A DNA stretch of 64,000 nucleotides. It comes from Larix kaempferi. Its lineage: Eukaryota; Streptophyta; Pinopsida; Pinales; Pinaceae. Location: NCBI GenBank assembly GCA_027924585.1, contig BSBM01000186.1, positions 2,852,001-2,916,000 of the forward strand, read 5' to 3'. The translations under genes were made by a program, and so were the position numbers. Positions 44,507 through 56,811 of this stretch are shown in pieces. Numbering within the stretch: position 1 is the first letter of the stretch; each line of letters begins with the position of its first letter. The notes below the pieces were generated by a model that saw nothing but the letters and a program-made list of their open reading frames with translations, made no database searches and was not told the DNA's origin.

Positions 44507-45057
44507 TGTTAAAATTTAATATGCTAAGATAGAAAATAGCAGCATTACATTCCATTTCACAATAATAGCATATACAGGATCACTGAAGAAACAACAAGCA
44601 TAGCATAAACACAAGAGACACAGATTTATCTTGGGAAACCCTCATGGGCTAGAAAACCCAGTAAAGCTTCCTCAATATAGATGACCAGCAATATACAAAG
44701 ATGCAAACCAAAGACATGATATCCTTCTCCACCATAGCAGACCTCTCCTCCACAAGTGCGCCTCTCTCAAGTGTGTGTGTGTGTCAAATGAGGAACATAC
44801 CTCCTATATTTATACACTACACTGACATGTATTTTACACAAGTACATGTAGGCTCGTATTTAACCATTAGGTTAAATACCCTATTATAACTGACTGGGCC
44901 GACCCCCACATGGTGGGTCTAATAACCCTAGTTACCACAACCAATTCAGAGGAATAAACATCTTCAGATTCATAGTATAATCACATCGGAGGTATGGAAC
45001 ATCTCCGGAATAAATAATATACAAATATAATATTCTTAGAAGTTACAATATTCAACA
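44507..45057 (-). repeat. Copia-A 5' LTR
   Basis: 551 bp, same length as the 3' LTR. The minus-strand TATAAATATA at 44805-44814 is a likely TATA box. It is followed by the CTCAT duplication that resumes the Copia-B gag. Confidence 0.93.
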
Positions 45058-45062
45058 CTCAT

Positions 45063-45800
45063 CACAAGTATAACATTGAATGTGAGAAGGATCTCTCATG
45101 GATCCTCCAAAGTTCTACTTTTGATTCTAGTGGTGGTATTTACCCTTCTTGTAATGAGGATGCTCCATCTTGTGGTTATTCTTCCTAGTGTGTGATGTGA
45201 GAGCCTGGTCTTCATTATCCATATTTTCTTCTCGAGCTATAATTCGAGCTTCTTCATGTGATCATTCCTCCCACAGGCTACTGAATGTTATGAGCTTCTT
45301 TCTAGCACAAAATCCTTGAATGAAGGAATCCCATGACCTAGGAAGACCATTCAAGGTGGTCATAACAATTTCACCATTCTCTATATCTTCTTCCACAGCT
45401 TCAAGTTGTTCTTTATTTGAGAGACACTTGTGAAGTAGGATTGCATGGTCTCTGCATTTTGTATCTTGACGTCCTTCAATTGATTTCTCAAAGTCATCTT
45501 CCGATTTATGTTCTTTCCTTCAAAAAGCTTGGTCAAGGAATCAAACATCTCCTTGGGTGTCTTTAGAGAAGACACGTGTGGTACGAGATGGTCTTTGATA
45601 GAATCTGCAATGATCCTCTTGGCCTTAACCAAGTTCTTCTTATGTAAGTCCTTATCCTCATCTCCCTTTGGGACTGGAACTTCTTCACTTATGTAGGTGT
45701 CCAGTTCATTCTCTTCTAGGATTAACCCAATCCTATACTTCCATGCTCGGAAGTTATCAGCCCCTTCAAGATTATCCTCAAGCTTGGTGTGGTGAGACAT
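45063..45800 (-). pseudogene. Copia-B Gag N-terminal and central part
   Basis: The start is at 45800 (MSHHTKLEDNLEGADNFRAW), a typical copia Gag beginning of the UBN2 type. Core motifs are WKYRIGLILEENEL, WLI-like helices replaced by ADSIKDHLVPHV, and KEMFDSLTKLFEGKNI, then LRNQLKDVKIQ. The frame is open to 45381 and decays after LKLWKKI, but the zinc-knuckle cysteines CYTC are readable at about 45075. Copia-A interrupts just after them. It would have made the particle protein of Copia-B. Confidence 0.85.
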
Positions 45801-46895
45801 ATTTTAAAGAGTACTTCAAATGGAAATAAATTTTTTTTAGGTCTTACCACTTTGATTTGTTGAAACTGGATCTGGAACTCGCTAGGGTTTGACAGCGAAA
45901 CACTAAAAATCCAAACTTGGAATTTCAAACCTCTGTCTAGACAGGAAGATGCATTTGACTGAGGCGAGCAAAATGGTGTGCTCATATTTTGATAACTCCA
46001 AAAATTGACCCTCCAAAAATGACCTACGAATTTCGGATCTGCAACTTCTGTCAAAATCTGGTTTTCTGGTTTTTCTGGTCCAAAAGTCAAATTAGGGTTT
46101 GACTTTCTTGAAGATTCACCCAACCAAAAAATTTGATCTTGGTCTCTAAATTTCTATTTTGCTGAGGAGAGCAATCCTATGCTGAGAGAACTCCAAAATT
46201 CCACTTATGTCAAAAGCCCTAATTTCCCGCGGCAGTGACAAGCCAAAACTGAAAATGCTCAGAATCCAATTATGTTTTAACAGAAAGATATGCCATATTC
46301 TTTTTGGTGCGTCTCTGAAATTTAGGATCCTCAGGGTATGAAATTGCAGCTTGTGGTAGAATGACCTATCATCTTTCCAACCCCATAGATCTGATATTCA
46401 ATGGATTCTCCATGATAGAGATATGCTAAGTGTTGCAACATGACTTGTTTATGGGATGAAACGACATAGTGAACCAGTACGGAGTGCCATGTGTCATTGT
46501 TTCAAATTCGGCCTCTGAAACTCGGACCTATGAAACTATAGTTTGTTTTGTGACTGTCACTTTTTATGGAATTCCATTTGGAGCTTCCTAGCCCGATATA
46601 TGACCTTTGTTCCTAGGTCACCTGTTTAGGGATACATTCTGGAAGAGGCAGAAACCCTAACTTGTGTTGATCATATCTCACAAATTACAATAAATATGAG
46701 GCTAAAATATTTACATAAGGTACATCTATGTCTAATATTCTTCCTATAAAAATTTCAAATCCCGAACCTTCACCAAAAAGGATTTATAGCGAAAGTCCCA
46801 CGATGACTAGTTTTTACTATACCAAGCCTTAGCTTCCAATTTGTCGCAAGTCCAACAAGTGTCGTAAATGCCATACAATGCCTTCCTTCAGGCTA
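45801..46895. other. Copia-B leader
   Basis: About 1.1 kb of non-coding sequence between primer site and gag, similar in parts to the Copia-A leader. No ORF of note. Confidence 0.6.
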
Positions 46896-46907
46896 GCTCT
46901 GATACCA
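46896..46907 (-). other. Copia-B primer-binding site, tRNA-iMet
   Basis: The minus strand reads TGGTATCAGAGC next to the 5' LTR. Confidence 0.9.
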
Positions 46908-47500
46908 TTCTATTTTTTCATCATTTAATTCAATATGATCTAGGATCTTAACTGAGAGAACAACATGTACATCATATCAAACACAAGAGACAAGAGACAC
47001 AAAACATTTCACTGGGGAAAACCATAGAGGTGAAAAACCCCGCAACTTCCTTAGAGATAGAATAAGCACAAATACAAAGATCACAAAGATGAAACCCCAA
47101 AAGATATATGTCTCCAGTAGCTACTCCTCCTCCACTTGTGCACACTCCTCTCTCTCAACTATGCAAGTTGGATGTGTGAGTGAATGAGCAAATAGAGTGG
47201 TGCAACCACTCTCTTTATACTTTAACTTGACCTACCTTTTACCCTAACTGGGCCAACTCCTTAAGGGAGTCTAATAACCCTTCCACTTAACTCATATAGG
47301 GCTGACCCCTCTAAGGTGGTGTAATAACCCATCAAATATAAGTTACAACACTTACAGTATAACTTGCAACACTTGCAAATACAAATGATGACACTTCCGA
47401 TCGGAGGAATAATACATCTCCGTCGAGGATACAATAAAGTACAAATGTAATACACACAATATACAAGTGAATATCTTGCGAAGTTACAAATACATCAACA
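46908..47500 (-). repeat. Copia-B 5' LTR
   Basis: The outer end ...GAAGTTACAAATACATCAACA parallels the Copia-A LTR end (GAAGTTACAATATTCAACA). The inner end begins TTCTATTTT instead of TG, so the terminal dinucleotide is mutated. No partner LTR is in the window, so the length (593 bp) rests on the primer site and the CA end. Confidence 0.72.
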
Positions 47501-50387
47501 TTATTTACAAGGATCTGAAACTTGGGTTTAGCTTCAAAAGACATGGGACAAGACACTAATCTACCATTTACTATACATTTAAACAACATTTTACTATTAT
47601 CAAAAGAAACAGGATTGACTCTGGTTAAAAATTCTAATCCTAGAATGCAATCTTCTTTTATATTGTCTAACCTATTTAAGGACATAACTTCTTGCAAAAA
47701 TTCAATTTTTATTGGGAAGTCTGGAACTCTTCCAAGCTGCTATACAGGAGTTCCTTCAATTGATACGTCATGATCAAAATTATTTTCCCAATAAAATGAT
47801 TGTATGGAGCCTCCTTTCGCTAAGTTCATCTGGCATCCTGAATCTATCATATAGTCTAGATGATATTGCTTGAACTCTGGAGGGAAGAACTAGAATTTTA
47901 TATACAATTTAGGACTAGTAAATAATCCCAGAGGTTCTATATTTGAAGTAGGAAATAGAGTATGTCCTTCTTTTTCTTCTTTTGATGAGCTTTCTTCTTC
48001 ACTAATATGAGGTGTGCTTCTAGATATGGGGCTCTTGAGAGCTTATTCATAGGATTCACACATATCTTCTTCTGAGGACTAATCTTGCTCTCTTATTGTC
48101 ACTTCTATCATTCCTTTTAGCTCTATTATTTCCCTGACTATATTTTTTAAAGAGTTTTTTTTTTCTTTGATTTGCAATATGTGCATATTTTATGTCTTTC
48201 CTGAATTTTTGTCTCTCTACATGGAGATCAGGATAATTATTATACAACTCTAATGGGTTATAGAATGTTGGATTCATGCTGATACTAGGAGAGGAAGGTT
48301 CAGATTTGTATGGTTGCTTCTCTTTAGCTTTTAGTTGTGCTAAAAGATTACTCATTTCATATTTTAGTTCTTTCCTTAGAACATACTGATATGTAGGAGT
48401 TCTAGGCAATATTTCATCAATTTCAACAATCCTGATCTGAGGAGAATCCTTTGATGTGGAAAAAATATAGAAACATAATTATGGAGGACCCTCACATCCC
48501 CCTAAATTTGCATCCTGATGATAATCAGAAGAGGAGTCAAAGGATTCTACAGGATCAAATTTATTGAAGGTGGGATCCAATTCATCTAAGTCAGAGGATC
48601 CTTCATCTAGGAGAAAACTATTTCTCCTTTAGGACATTAGTATGCATCACAGTAGTCAAGATCCCACCAAGCAAGATCTAATTCATTAGAAAACATTATT
48701 GCAAGCCGAGGCTTAGATTTCCTCTTAGGGAACTTATTTTCCTAATGTCCTTTCTTTCCACAAATAAAACATTTCTCTTTATCAGAATGGCTAGAGCGTT
48801 TCTTGATGAATGTCTTTCCTTTATCGAGACTCTTCTTCTTCTTATATATAAGCTTTATCTGGATTATATCTGTGGGTACTGGTGTAGAAGGGTTTTCCCT
48901 TCTTTTTGTTGCAATTGCAAAATTCTTTACCAAAGTGTCCTATCTTGTGAGCTCACAACCCCAATCTGGAATTTTTTCCACATATTTGCAAAAACTATGA
49001 GAGTACATGGATGAATGCCTTTTAAAATCTCTGGAAACTCACCTTTCTAAACAATTCTCTTGCCATGTTTCCATATTAATGAATCCATGTAGTTGGGCAA
49101 GAGAGAGACCTTGCAAAGGAATACTTTTATCTTTAAGGAATTGTTCCACTGCAACTGGAACATGACTAGGGAAAATCCCGAGATAATGTTATAAATATGT
49201 CGACTTGTGTGCATTTCCAAAAAAAATAAGAAAATTCTGCATATAACAAAAATATTGCTCACTTTTGCTATTATCACAAATTCTAGCAAACATAAACAAA
49301 GATGCAAGATGTTCAAAATATTAAATTTCTCTTGGACCATAAAATTCTCTACCTAATGCTTTGAGAATTTGGTCATTTGCATCTTGGGAAGCCAACATTT
49401 CATCTCTGGTTTCTTTAGGAATCCATCACCACCATTCATAGGCCAAACCTGATAGGCCTGCTACTAACTGGATAGCTATTTGTTGGGAAGTTATATTCCG
49501 ATACTAAGTTCTGTTATAAATAACCCATTTGCTTAACAACTAGATAGTTGTCTTAATCTCATCCCTCGATTGACATTGGATGTTCAAGACAACCTATTAT
49601 GGAATTTGGGAAATAAGGCTATTGATTTCAATGATTCCGAAATGGAATGTATGAGAAGGAGCAGAAGAGGCAGAGGCATCATGCATTACCTCATCAAAAG
49701 TAGGAGGAGGAGGTTATGTAAGTGGACTAGAATCTAGATGAGAAGAAGATCCATCCTGGAGTGGAGAATTTTCATTTTTGGAAATGTCATTGCAACAAGA
49801 TATCGTTCAAGGAGATATTTTGGCATTTTCTTAAATTGAGAGACTAGATATTGTATTTCATTGAATTCTTCTTCATCGTGTCCAAAGGTAAACTCTAGTC
49901 TAGTATGTTCTTCTTGAATACTCATCATACCAAATGAGTAACTTCTGGCATGTTTCTTATTCTCTTTATGACCTCTAGAAGCAATCTCTAGAGCATACTA
50001 ATTAATAGACTTAATCTTTTTGTCTAAGATTTGGGTTTTAATGAAGAGTTTTCCCAAAACATATAAGCGTTGTTCTAGCTTGTATGCAACGGTAAATATA
50101 GCATTCTTTATTTCATCATAATCATGTAAGAAATGATCAATAAGATCCATCTTAGTTCTAAGCAAAGTGATTTGCTCATGTTCTTCATTGGCCTTTTGTT
50201 TTAAGAGGAGGATATCACGAGCCATATCATATAGATTTTGAGGTGTTAAGTGATGTTGCATATTGCCATAATTTGCCAGTTTGATTTCATTTGAGACATT
50301 TTCAGATATAGAAGAGGACGTATGAGTGCAGAGTTGAGAGTTGTGCAAGTATTTGAGTCGAGGTTTTTGCATCCTGTGTGCCTGCAC
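47501..50387 (-). pseudogene. Decayed endogenous pararetrovirus-like block (capsid to protease)
   Basis: In minus sense: a coiled-coil-like region (49998-50387); a capsid-like region near 49400-49560 with QQIAIQLVAGLSGLAYEWW; a zinc knuckle at about 48760 (CFICGKKGH, last cysteine changed); an acidic/basic linker (48056-48409); and a protease with MIDSGCQMNLAKG near 47840 and DCILGLEFLTRVNP near 47650. This order, with protease directly after a capsid zinc knuckle, fits Caulimoviridae, though a divergent Ty3-type element is possible. No RT or movement protein is visible. Multiple stops and frameshifts make it inactive. The Copia-B 5' LTR abuts its protease end. Confidence 0.5.
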
Positions 50388-50728
50388 TTATTGTGACCTT
50401 GGATACGAAAAACTAATATCTCAAGTGTAACAAGAAGTAAGTGGTGTATGCTCTCCCTCTACGCTTAGTGCGATAAGCTGGGAACAAAAGCTTGTTGATC
50501 TTCTAGTGTGTCATCTGTGATGATATTCGCCATCTGAAGACAATCATACATAGTATATTGTGTCAGAACCCTCCATAGGCACCAAGAGCTGATAAGTTTC
50601 CAAACAAATCCTAGGGCAATTACCTTGAAGCCACTGGTTTATCATTTGGATTCTACCCATGTGTGACGCACTTAGAAAATGTGCTACTGTGAAAGGTTTG
50701 TGTGTTAAATTCAGAGTCCAAAGTTTTT
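50388..50728. other. Unassigned spacer
   Basis: No recognised coding motif or repeat between the pararetrovirus-like block and the inverted Gypsy-2 relative. Confidence 0.5.
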
Positions 50729-51292
50729 TTAGTGATTGAGTATTTGTTTTTTGATTGGGAGTTCTAAATCCGAGCCTATCCTTGGATTTGTGTTATCAGA
50801 GCTGATCCTTGGAGTTGTGGGAGTCTTTGTTCTATGATTGGTAGTTCTAAAGTCGATCACCATAAATTCATAATGACCTTCATGAGTTAAGAATGTTTTT
50901 CTTTGGAATTCTTCATCCTTCATTCTAATCTGATGATACCAAGAGTGAAGATCCAACTTTGTGAAAAAAAATGCTCCCTGTAATTCATCAAACAATTTAT
51001 CAATGACATGAATGGGAAACTTATCTTTAATGGTAATTTTGTTGAGCTCTCTATAATTTGGACACATACGCCATGATCCATCTGGCTTGTGTACCATTAC
51101 CACTAGTGCATATTAAGAAATTTGGATAGGCCTAATTTTGCTAGCCTCTAACATTTCTTTGACCATATGCTCAATTCCACTCTTCTAGCCATAGAGGTAT
51201 ATGTAAGGTCTGATGTTAGGAAGAAGACTTCCTAAAATTAAGTGAATACCATTATCAAAATCTTGAGCAAGTGGAAGACCATTCGGAATATC
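50729..51292 (-). pseudogene. Inverted Gypsy-2 RT fragment
   Basis: Contains VHKPDGSWRMCPNYRELNKI, KDKFPIHVIDKLFDELQGA, FFTKLDLHSWYHQIRM and KTFLTHEGHYEFMV. It then loses similarity at about 50850, before the catalytic box. HSWYHQIR replaces the usual RSGYHQIR. The pre-RT part (51104-51292) is broken by stops. Confidence 0.8.
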
Positions 51293-51850
51293 TTAAAATA
51301 CCTTGGAATGCTTATTAATGACCCTTTGGAGATATGGGGAAATAGGAGGATTAGATGTTTGAACATCTAATGAGCATAATTGTGCAATTACACCTTGATG
51401 TCCCTTTTTAATCAATTTTCTCATACCATTAGAGCTTATCACCTTGCTTGGTTTCCATGTGATGCCATTTAACTTATATTCCTTTCCTTCCCATAAAAAT
51501 TTCATGAAAAGATTCTGAAAATTAAAAGCCACGGTTCCCAATGATTGTAACCATTGAACTCCTAAGACAACATCTTCACCTCCCATTGGAATAGCAATCA
51601 TTGGACTATTCAATAGATATTCCCTCATAGTAATATTCATATTATGGAATTTCCCCGAGCAATTGATAGTTCCTCCATATGCAATCATTACTTGAAACTC
51701 TGGTGCTGGATATACAAAGCAATTGAGAACTTTGACTAATTTAAAGTGAATGAAATTATGAGTACTACCATAATCAATCGACATTGTTACCCTTTTCTTT
51801 TTTACATATCCTTCAATCTTGACAGTTTGTAGAGTTCTAATTCCAGCCAA
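51293..51850 (-). pseudogene. Inverted Gypsy-2 protease
   Basis: An open run of 185 codons with MSIDYGSTHNFIHFKLVK and DVVLGVQWLQSLG, ending YLQRVINKHSKVF. It has D-Y-G-S at the catalytic site like its partner at 9376, so that change predates the split of the two copies or is family-wide. Confidence 0.82.
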
Positions 51851-52004
51851 TGCATGACCGTATATGGTGGGAGTAATCTCTTCAGAAGTAATCTCTTCTA
51901 TTTGTTCGTCTTGAGAAGGTTCTTATTCTTTTGCTCCTTCCTCTTCACAATCTATGTAGAATAATTTATTCCTGCCACACTTATGTCCCTTACTATTCTT
52001 GTTG

Positions 52005-52490
52005 TCACTTAAAACATATACCTTTGTCTCTTCTTTCATCTAGTTGTTGAGATTTCAACCTTTGAGGTGTGTTAGAAGAAGGAACATAATTCTCTCTATA
52101 TGTGCTGGAGGTGGTCCTTCTAGTAGTCATTGCCATAATTTTACTTTCAATTTTCCTTGTCAAACTAAAAGCATTATCCAATGATTTAGGTTCGAGGATA
52201 TGTATATCATGTTGAATATTATCCTTTAAAGTTCTCATAAAGAGATCCAACAAATTATCTTCTGGAATATTCTTCACTCTAAGACTTAACTTATGAAAAT
52301 GCTTGATGTGCTCTGTAACTGGACCTTTTTATTTGAGATTTATCAACAGACTAAAGAGAGTGTTTCTATTAATATCGTCATAATGTGTAATCAATTATTT
52401 CGTGAACATAGAACAAGAGATAATAGAGTCCATTTTATGGTCATGTTGAAGCCTTGGATGTGTAAGTTGCTGGAATGGGTTCTAAGGCTA
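52005..52490 (-). pseudogene. Inverted Gypsy-2 gag fragment
   Basis: Contains IPEDNLLDLFMRTLKDNIQH, SLDNAFSLTRKIESK and YRENYVPSSNTPQRLK, parallel to 8890-9130. A stop replaces a zinc-knuckle residue at about 52003. Similarity to the partner ends near 52490. Confidence 0.75.
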
Positions 52491-53297
52491 AAATAGAGGG
52501 TGAAAACCTAGACTGAAAGGCTTAAAAAGACTTTGCGCAAGAGCAATTCTATCCCCAGCCTATTTGGTGTAGTTAACTCCCACTAATACAAAGGCCTCCG
52601 CTGGCACTTATGGGTTTTGATCCTGAAAGGATCAATCTTCCTGTGAGGGAATGTTAAAATGTCCTAACTCTAAAATGGATCTAAACCTATAACAAATCTA
52701 CCTTAAAGGAAATCTAAGCTAAGACAGATCTAATCTAAGAGAAGTGTTTTGACTGTATCAAGGATAACTTGTTTGAGTTTAAATAATTCATTTCACCAAC
52801 TTAACAGAATTGTAAAATTGGATCTTTCCTTATGACTTCAAAATAAAATCAGGCAATGAAAATTAACTGATAATAGTTTAAAGATTATGTGCATGCAAGA
52901 TTATCCTGTAGTTCTTATGTTAATTGAAAAATTAACATGAATTAATAATCTCTATTAATCATTTGCAGAAATAGATAACTATTTTAATTAAATAAATTCA
53001 ATTAAAACAAAAGATACGCAAACCATTAATTAAGACAAATCCAAATCATAGATCAATGCATTAATGACTGATTGCAAAATCAAAACAACATTCATTCAAT
53101 ATTTAAGGTGAAGAAATCAGATTTCATCAAAGAAATTTGATAACATAGACTCATTAAAATATGATTACAAATCAAAAGAATGGTGTAGAAAAAAACAATC
53201 CATTATCAACTGCAAGATCATGGGAAATCAATGGCTAAGATCAAACATGCAGGATGCAGAAGAAAAGTTGCAGATGTTTATTTTACAAATATATACA
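52491..53297. other. Unassigned AT-rich sequence
   Basis: No motif is recognised. It could hold the decayed leader of the inverted Gypsy-2 relative. Confidence 0.45.
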
Positions 53298-53640
53298 TCC
53301 TTTCTGCAATCTGCAATCCGCAATTGTGGGTTGCGGGTTGGGGAAATGCAAACCACACTAATGAATCTAATGACTCTTCCACAATCCACAATTTGCAATT
53401 GTAGGTTGTGGGTTGCAGAAATGCAACATGCAAAATTATTAACAAAGTGTTCCCACAATTCGCATTGCGGGTTGCGAGTTTCGGGTGCAAACAACCACAA
53501 TTATTTAAAAAACAATTCCACATCTGCAATCCACATTGCGAATTGCGGGTTGCGGAACGAAAAATGTTCCAAACCAAAAATCAAACCTCCACAATCCGAA
53601 TTGTGGATTGCGGATTGCGGGTTGCGGAAAGAATTGAATT
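53298..53640. repeat. Five quasi-palindromic CCGCAAT/ATTGCGG modules
   Basis: Each module pairs CCACAATCCGCAATT-like text with its near-complement GATTGCGGGTTGCGG. Modules begin near 53301, 53382, 53453, 53520 and 53588, about 70-80 bases apart. They read as similar peptides on both strands (NCGLRVGEMQ on plus). Each could fold into a hairpin. The modules share a core but the spacers differ. Confidence 0.75.
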
Positions 53641-55242
53641 TTGGGAAAATCAAAGCTTTCTGCAACTCACAAACACAGAAAATGAAAGGCATTTTGAAAC
53701 TGGAAAATTACTAACTTAATCAAATCATGACAAAGCAATAAAAGCATGATGAAAAACCCCAAAATGACCATGTAATTGAATCATTACCTTTTCATATAAA
53801 AATCTGGGGCTCCAATGTTTTCTTGAAAACATGGGATCTATTGTACCTACAACAAATGGCGATTGGCTGGGACAAACCAGTTATCTCTCTAAATAAAATA
53901 TGTAGTTACCAGGAAGACATGTCAGCAAACTTATATTTCAACCTAAAATTCACAAAATGTTCTCATAAAACACAATCAAAACAACAGAGTTAGTCCTATG
54001 ATTGATATATCCCCATCCAAAACCATTTAATGATTATGTTCATATGACAAGTTAGTCTTAAAAACAAATAGGAATCCTTTACCAATACGTAGTCATAGGA
54101 AGGCTGTTTATGATGAACCTTTGAGAAAACTTAGAACCATTTTGGGTTTCCAAATCTGGAATCCCCTTGGGTTTATTAATTATTTATTTATGTACAAATA
54201 CACTACTCACAATATATACATTCCCCACCCCCTTTTTTTCTTTTTCTTTTTATTCTCTTTTTTCTTTCAAGCAGAATGAAAATATGCAAACAAGACTTAT
54301 GTTGATACAAGGCCATTTCCCTGACTTGGTGATTAGATTTTGGCAATGTCATTCATAGAATTGATCTGGAAACTGAACAGGCCAGCTCGGTAAGGAGACT
54401 CCTTGTCTTTTAGCTTTTAACACTAAAAGCAATTACCATGGCTTGGTGACCATAAGTGGTAATTTCAGTCCAAAATCAGACCCATGACCGTGGTAGGGAT
54501 GGCTTGTAATAAGAACCCCCTTATCCTCCTATACAACAAACTATATTACAAAGGAAAACAAAATTTATTAGTGCATAAATTACAAGACACTACCATGGCT
54601 TGGTAGCCATATGATAGTAGTGTTACTCACCGATGTTTTGCATATCATGAATCGAACGACCTGTGATATGATCTTCCACCTTCCAGCAGCAGCTGAAAGT
54701 CACCTCCCAAGTTTGGTGGCTTGATGTGGATATGTCATTCCACTTAAACATCCATGAACATAATGGGTTGGCTTGCAATAAGACCCCCCATCTTTCAATA
54801 TACAATTATTAAGGTGAATTATTTTCAAGGCGATCAGAGTGGGATCCATAATAGGTAAGGCTGACAAGGCTATGAATATATGCTACCATTCACTTGTGAA
54901 ACATAAGGTAGGAAAACCAATTGCTTTCTCAACTTCAATTAACCAGATAAAACATCCATAAAGATATTGATTAAGGTGGGGAGGTATCAATTACGGATTT
55001 GCCAATATTGACTGTTAATTCCATGAAAAACATTTTCTGATGTAGGATGAGTGAAATTAAACTGACATTGCAACCTAGAAACTTCAGACTAAATCTAACT
55101 TTGAAACATAGCATTGAATAGCCTTTGCCACATCTATGGACATTATTCAAAATAAAACCAATATACAAAAGAAAAATAAAATGAAAACAAAGTAGGAAAG
55201 CAAACAAACCACACTTTATGTATAGTAAGTGAATCTGATCAA
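53641..55242. other. Unassigned, with a partial duplication
   Basis: CCATGGCTTGGT occurs near 54437 and 54593. A following GGCTTG-AATAAGA-CCCCC stretch occurs near 54508 and 54771, suggesting an imperfect duplication of 150-260 bases. No coding motif. It could be the 3' end of Gypsy-4, whose LTR I could not define. Confidence 0.4.
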
Positions 55243-56382
55243 TCAAACAAAATACTTTTTGAGCAATTGCACATTCACTGGGTAGGTGTCTGTGATATCG
55301 TCTAGTGTCTGTAGCCGAAGAGTACTAGGACCAAGATTTTCTGTAACAATGAATGGTCCTAGCCATAAGCATTGTAACTTGGTGTAATCATTCTTATCTT
55401 GGTGTTGCTTATCCCACTTTAACACCGAGTCCCCTAGAGTAAACTCCTTGTCAGATGAGGAATTCTCATCAAACAACCTCTTTACCAGCTGCTGATGTTG
55501 ATACAACTTGTTTTTGAACTTCTCCCTATCTTCTTCCAGCTTAAGTAACATATCAATTCTTTGTTGGAGAGGGGAAGAATCATCTTCTTGTATGTATTGT
55601 GCCAACTGTAGTGAAGGAATCATGAGGTTGGATGGCAAGATGGCCTCCTTACCATAAACTAAACAGTAACGGGAATTTCCTATGGCTGCCTTTGGGGTGA
55701 CCCAGTCTGCCCAAAGAGCATTGTATAGCTGGGTGTGCCAATCTTTATGGTGAGTAGCAACTATCTTCTTCAAGATGTTAATTAATTTTTTGTTGGAAAA
55801 CTCTGCTAATCCATTGCCTTGTGGATAATAATTGGCAGAAAAATTCAGCTTTATCCATTTTTCAAGGGCATACTGTGTAAGTTCAGTGGAAGAAAAATAA
55901 GATGCATTATCAAACACTAAAAATTCAGGGGAACCAAACCTAGTGAGTATTTGGATTTCAAGGAGGGATATCACTTGGTTTGTATTGCATTGCCTGAGGG
56001 GGACTGCCTCTACCCATATGGTAAAGTAGTTTGTGGATGTTAAGATGTACTTGTGCTACAGGGAGGAAGTAGGGCTGATGGGTCCAACAAAATCCATCCC
56101 CCATTGTTGAAATGGACACTGAACTGTTACTGTCTGCAAAGGAAACACAGGTTTTTTCATTTTCCCAGCACACTTCTAGCATTCTTTGCATCTCCCGACA
56201 TATGAGTACGCATCTTTAAACAAAGTAGGCCAGTAGTATCTTGCTCTCAGGATCTTATGTGTAGTGGTTTCTCCTGAGAAGTGCCCTCCCTGAGGTCCTG
56301 CATGAAATTGCAAAAGAATATTATCAGTTTCTTCCATCTCTACACATCTGAGAAAAATACCATCATAATTCTTCCTAAACAA
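55243..56382 (-). pseudogene. Gypsy-4 integrase
   Basis: The N-terminal zinc-binding part has HKILRARYYWPTLFKDA and RCKEC near 56190, followed by a TAG in place of a glutamine. Catalytic residues are in GMDFVGPI (D), VFDNASYFSS (D) and NGLAEFSNKKL (E). A second stop lies near 56055. The C-terminal part ends LWLGPFIVTENLGPSTL and VQLLKKYFV. The catalytic triad is complete but the frame is broken. Confidence 0.86.
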
Positions 56383-56571
56383 AACCCCATCTATGAATTG
56401 ATATGGTGTTGCTTTTAACCTTAAAGCTCTGCATTTTTTTAAGTCAAGGGTTTCAAGAGAAAACCCATGGGTAAGGAAGAATTTAATGTCATCATACCAT
56501 TCAGATGTTTGAGCTGTGATAAAATTAATAGAACCTGTTGTTGTACTCTCTTATTGTTCCCACTCAATCTA

Positions 56572-56811
56572 CTATTGTAGAGGATCATTAGATTGAGCAG
56601 TTAGCAGACACAAGACTTGGCCTTTCATAATATTTGCTGGTCTAATCTCCAAATCATATTCTTGCAAAGATGTCATCCAATGAGCTCTCTTTTCACCCAA
56701 TTCTTTCTGAACCAGAACATTTCTGATAGCTGCATACGGTACAATGACTTTAGTCCGAGATTTCAATAAATATGGTCTAAATTTTTTTACCGATTTATAG
56801 ACCCTGTAAGC
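56572..56811 (-). pseudogene. Gypsy-4 RNase H
   Basis: Carries LKSRTKVIVPYAAIRNVLVQ and HWMTSLQEYDLEI. A TAA lies at about 56809 after SQVDK, where relatives have KQAY, another C-to-T change. The tail after this domain (NIMKGQVLCLLTAQ) decays before integrase. Confidence 0.8.

Larger units (their letters stand above)
26405..45057 (-). mobile_element. Copia-A: copia-type element carrying the nested Gypsy-3
   Basis: It has 551-bp LTRs at 26405-26955 and 44507-45057 and a perfect CTCAT TSD (26400-26404 and 45058-45062). The primer site and purine tract show minus orientation. Without Gypsy-3 it is about 7.3 kb. Only RT and RNase H remnants are coding-like; no gag, protease or integrase is visible, so it is non-autonomous. 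Four tandem arrays lie between RNase H and the 3' LTR. Leader and LTR resemble Copia-B, so the two are related families. Confidence 0.92.
45058..47500 (-). mobile_element. Copia-B, right (5') part
   Basis: Contains gag, leader, primer site and 5' LTR of the element whose RT lies at 24108-25475. The two parts join at the CTCAT duplication within the Gag zinc knuckle. Confidence 0.88.
50729..52490 (-). mobile_element. Gypsy-2 relative, inverted, truncated
   Basis: Minus-strand gag, protease and RT fragment matching 8119-10156. It lacks the gag N-terminus and extends about 300 bases further into RT. No LTRs were found. Confidence 0.82.

Noticed and set aside
53220-53714. 164-codon frame with repeated NCGLRV peptides
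   Set aside because: The peptide repetition follows from the quasi-palindromic DNA modules, and the opposite strand is equally open.
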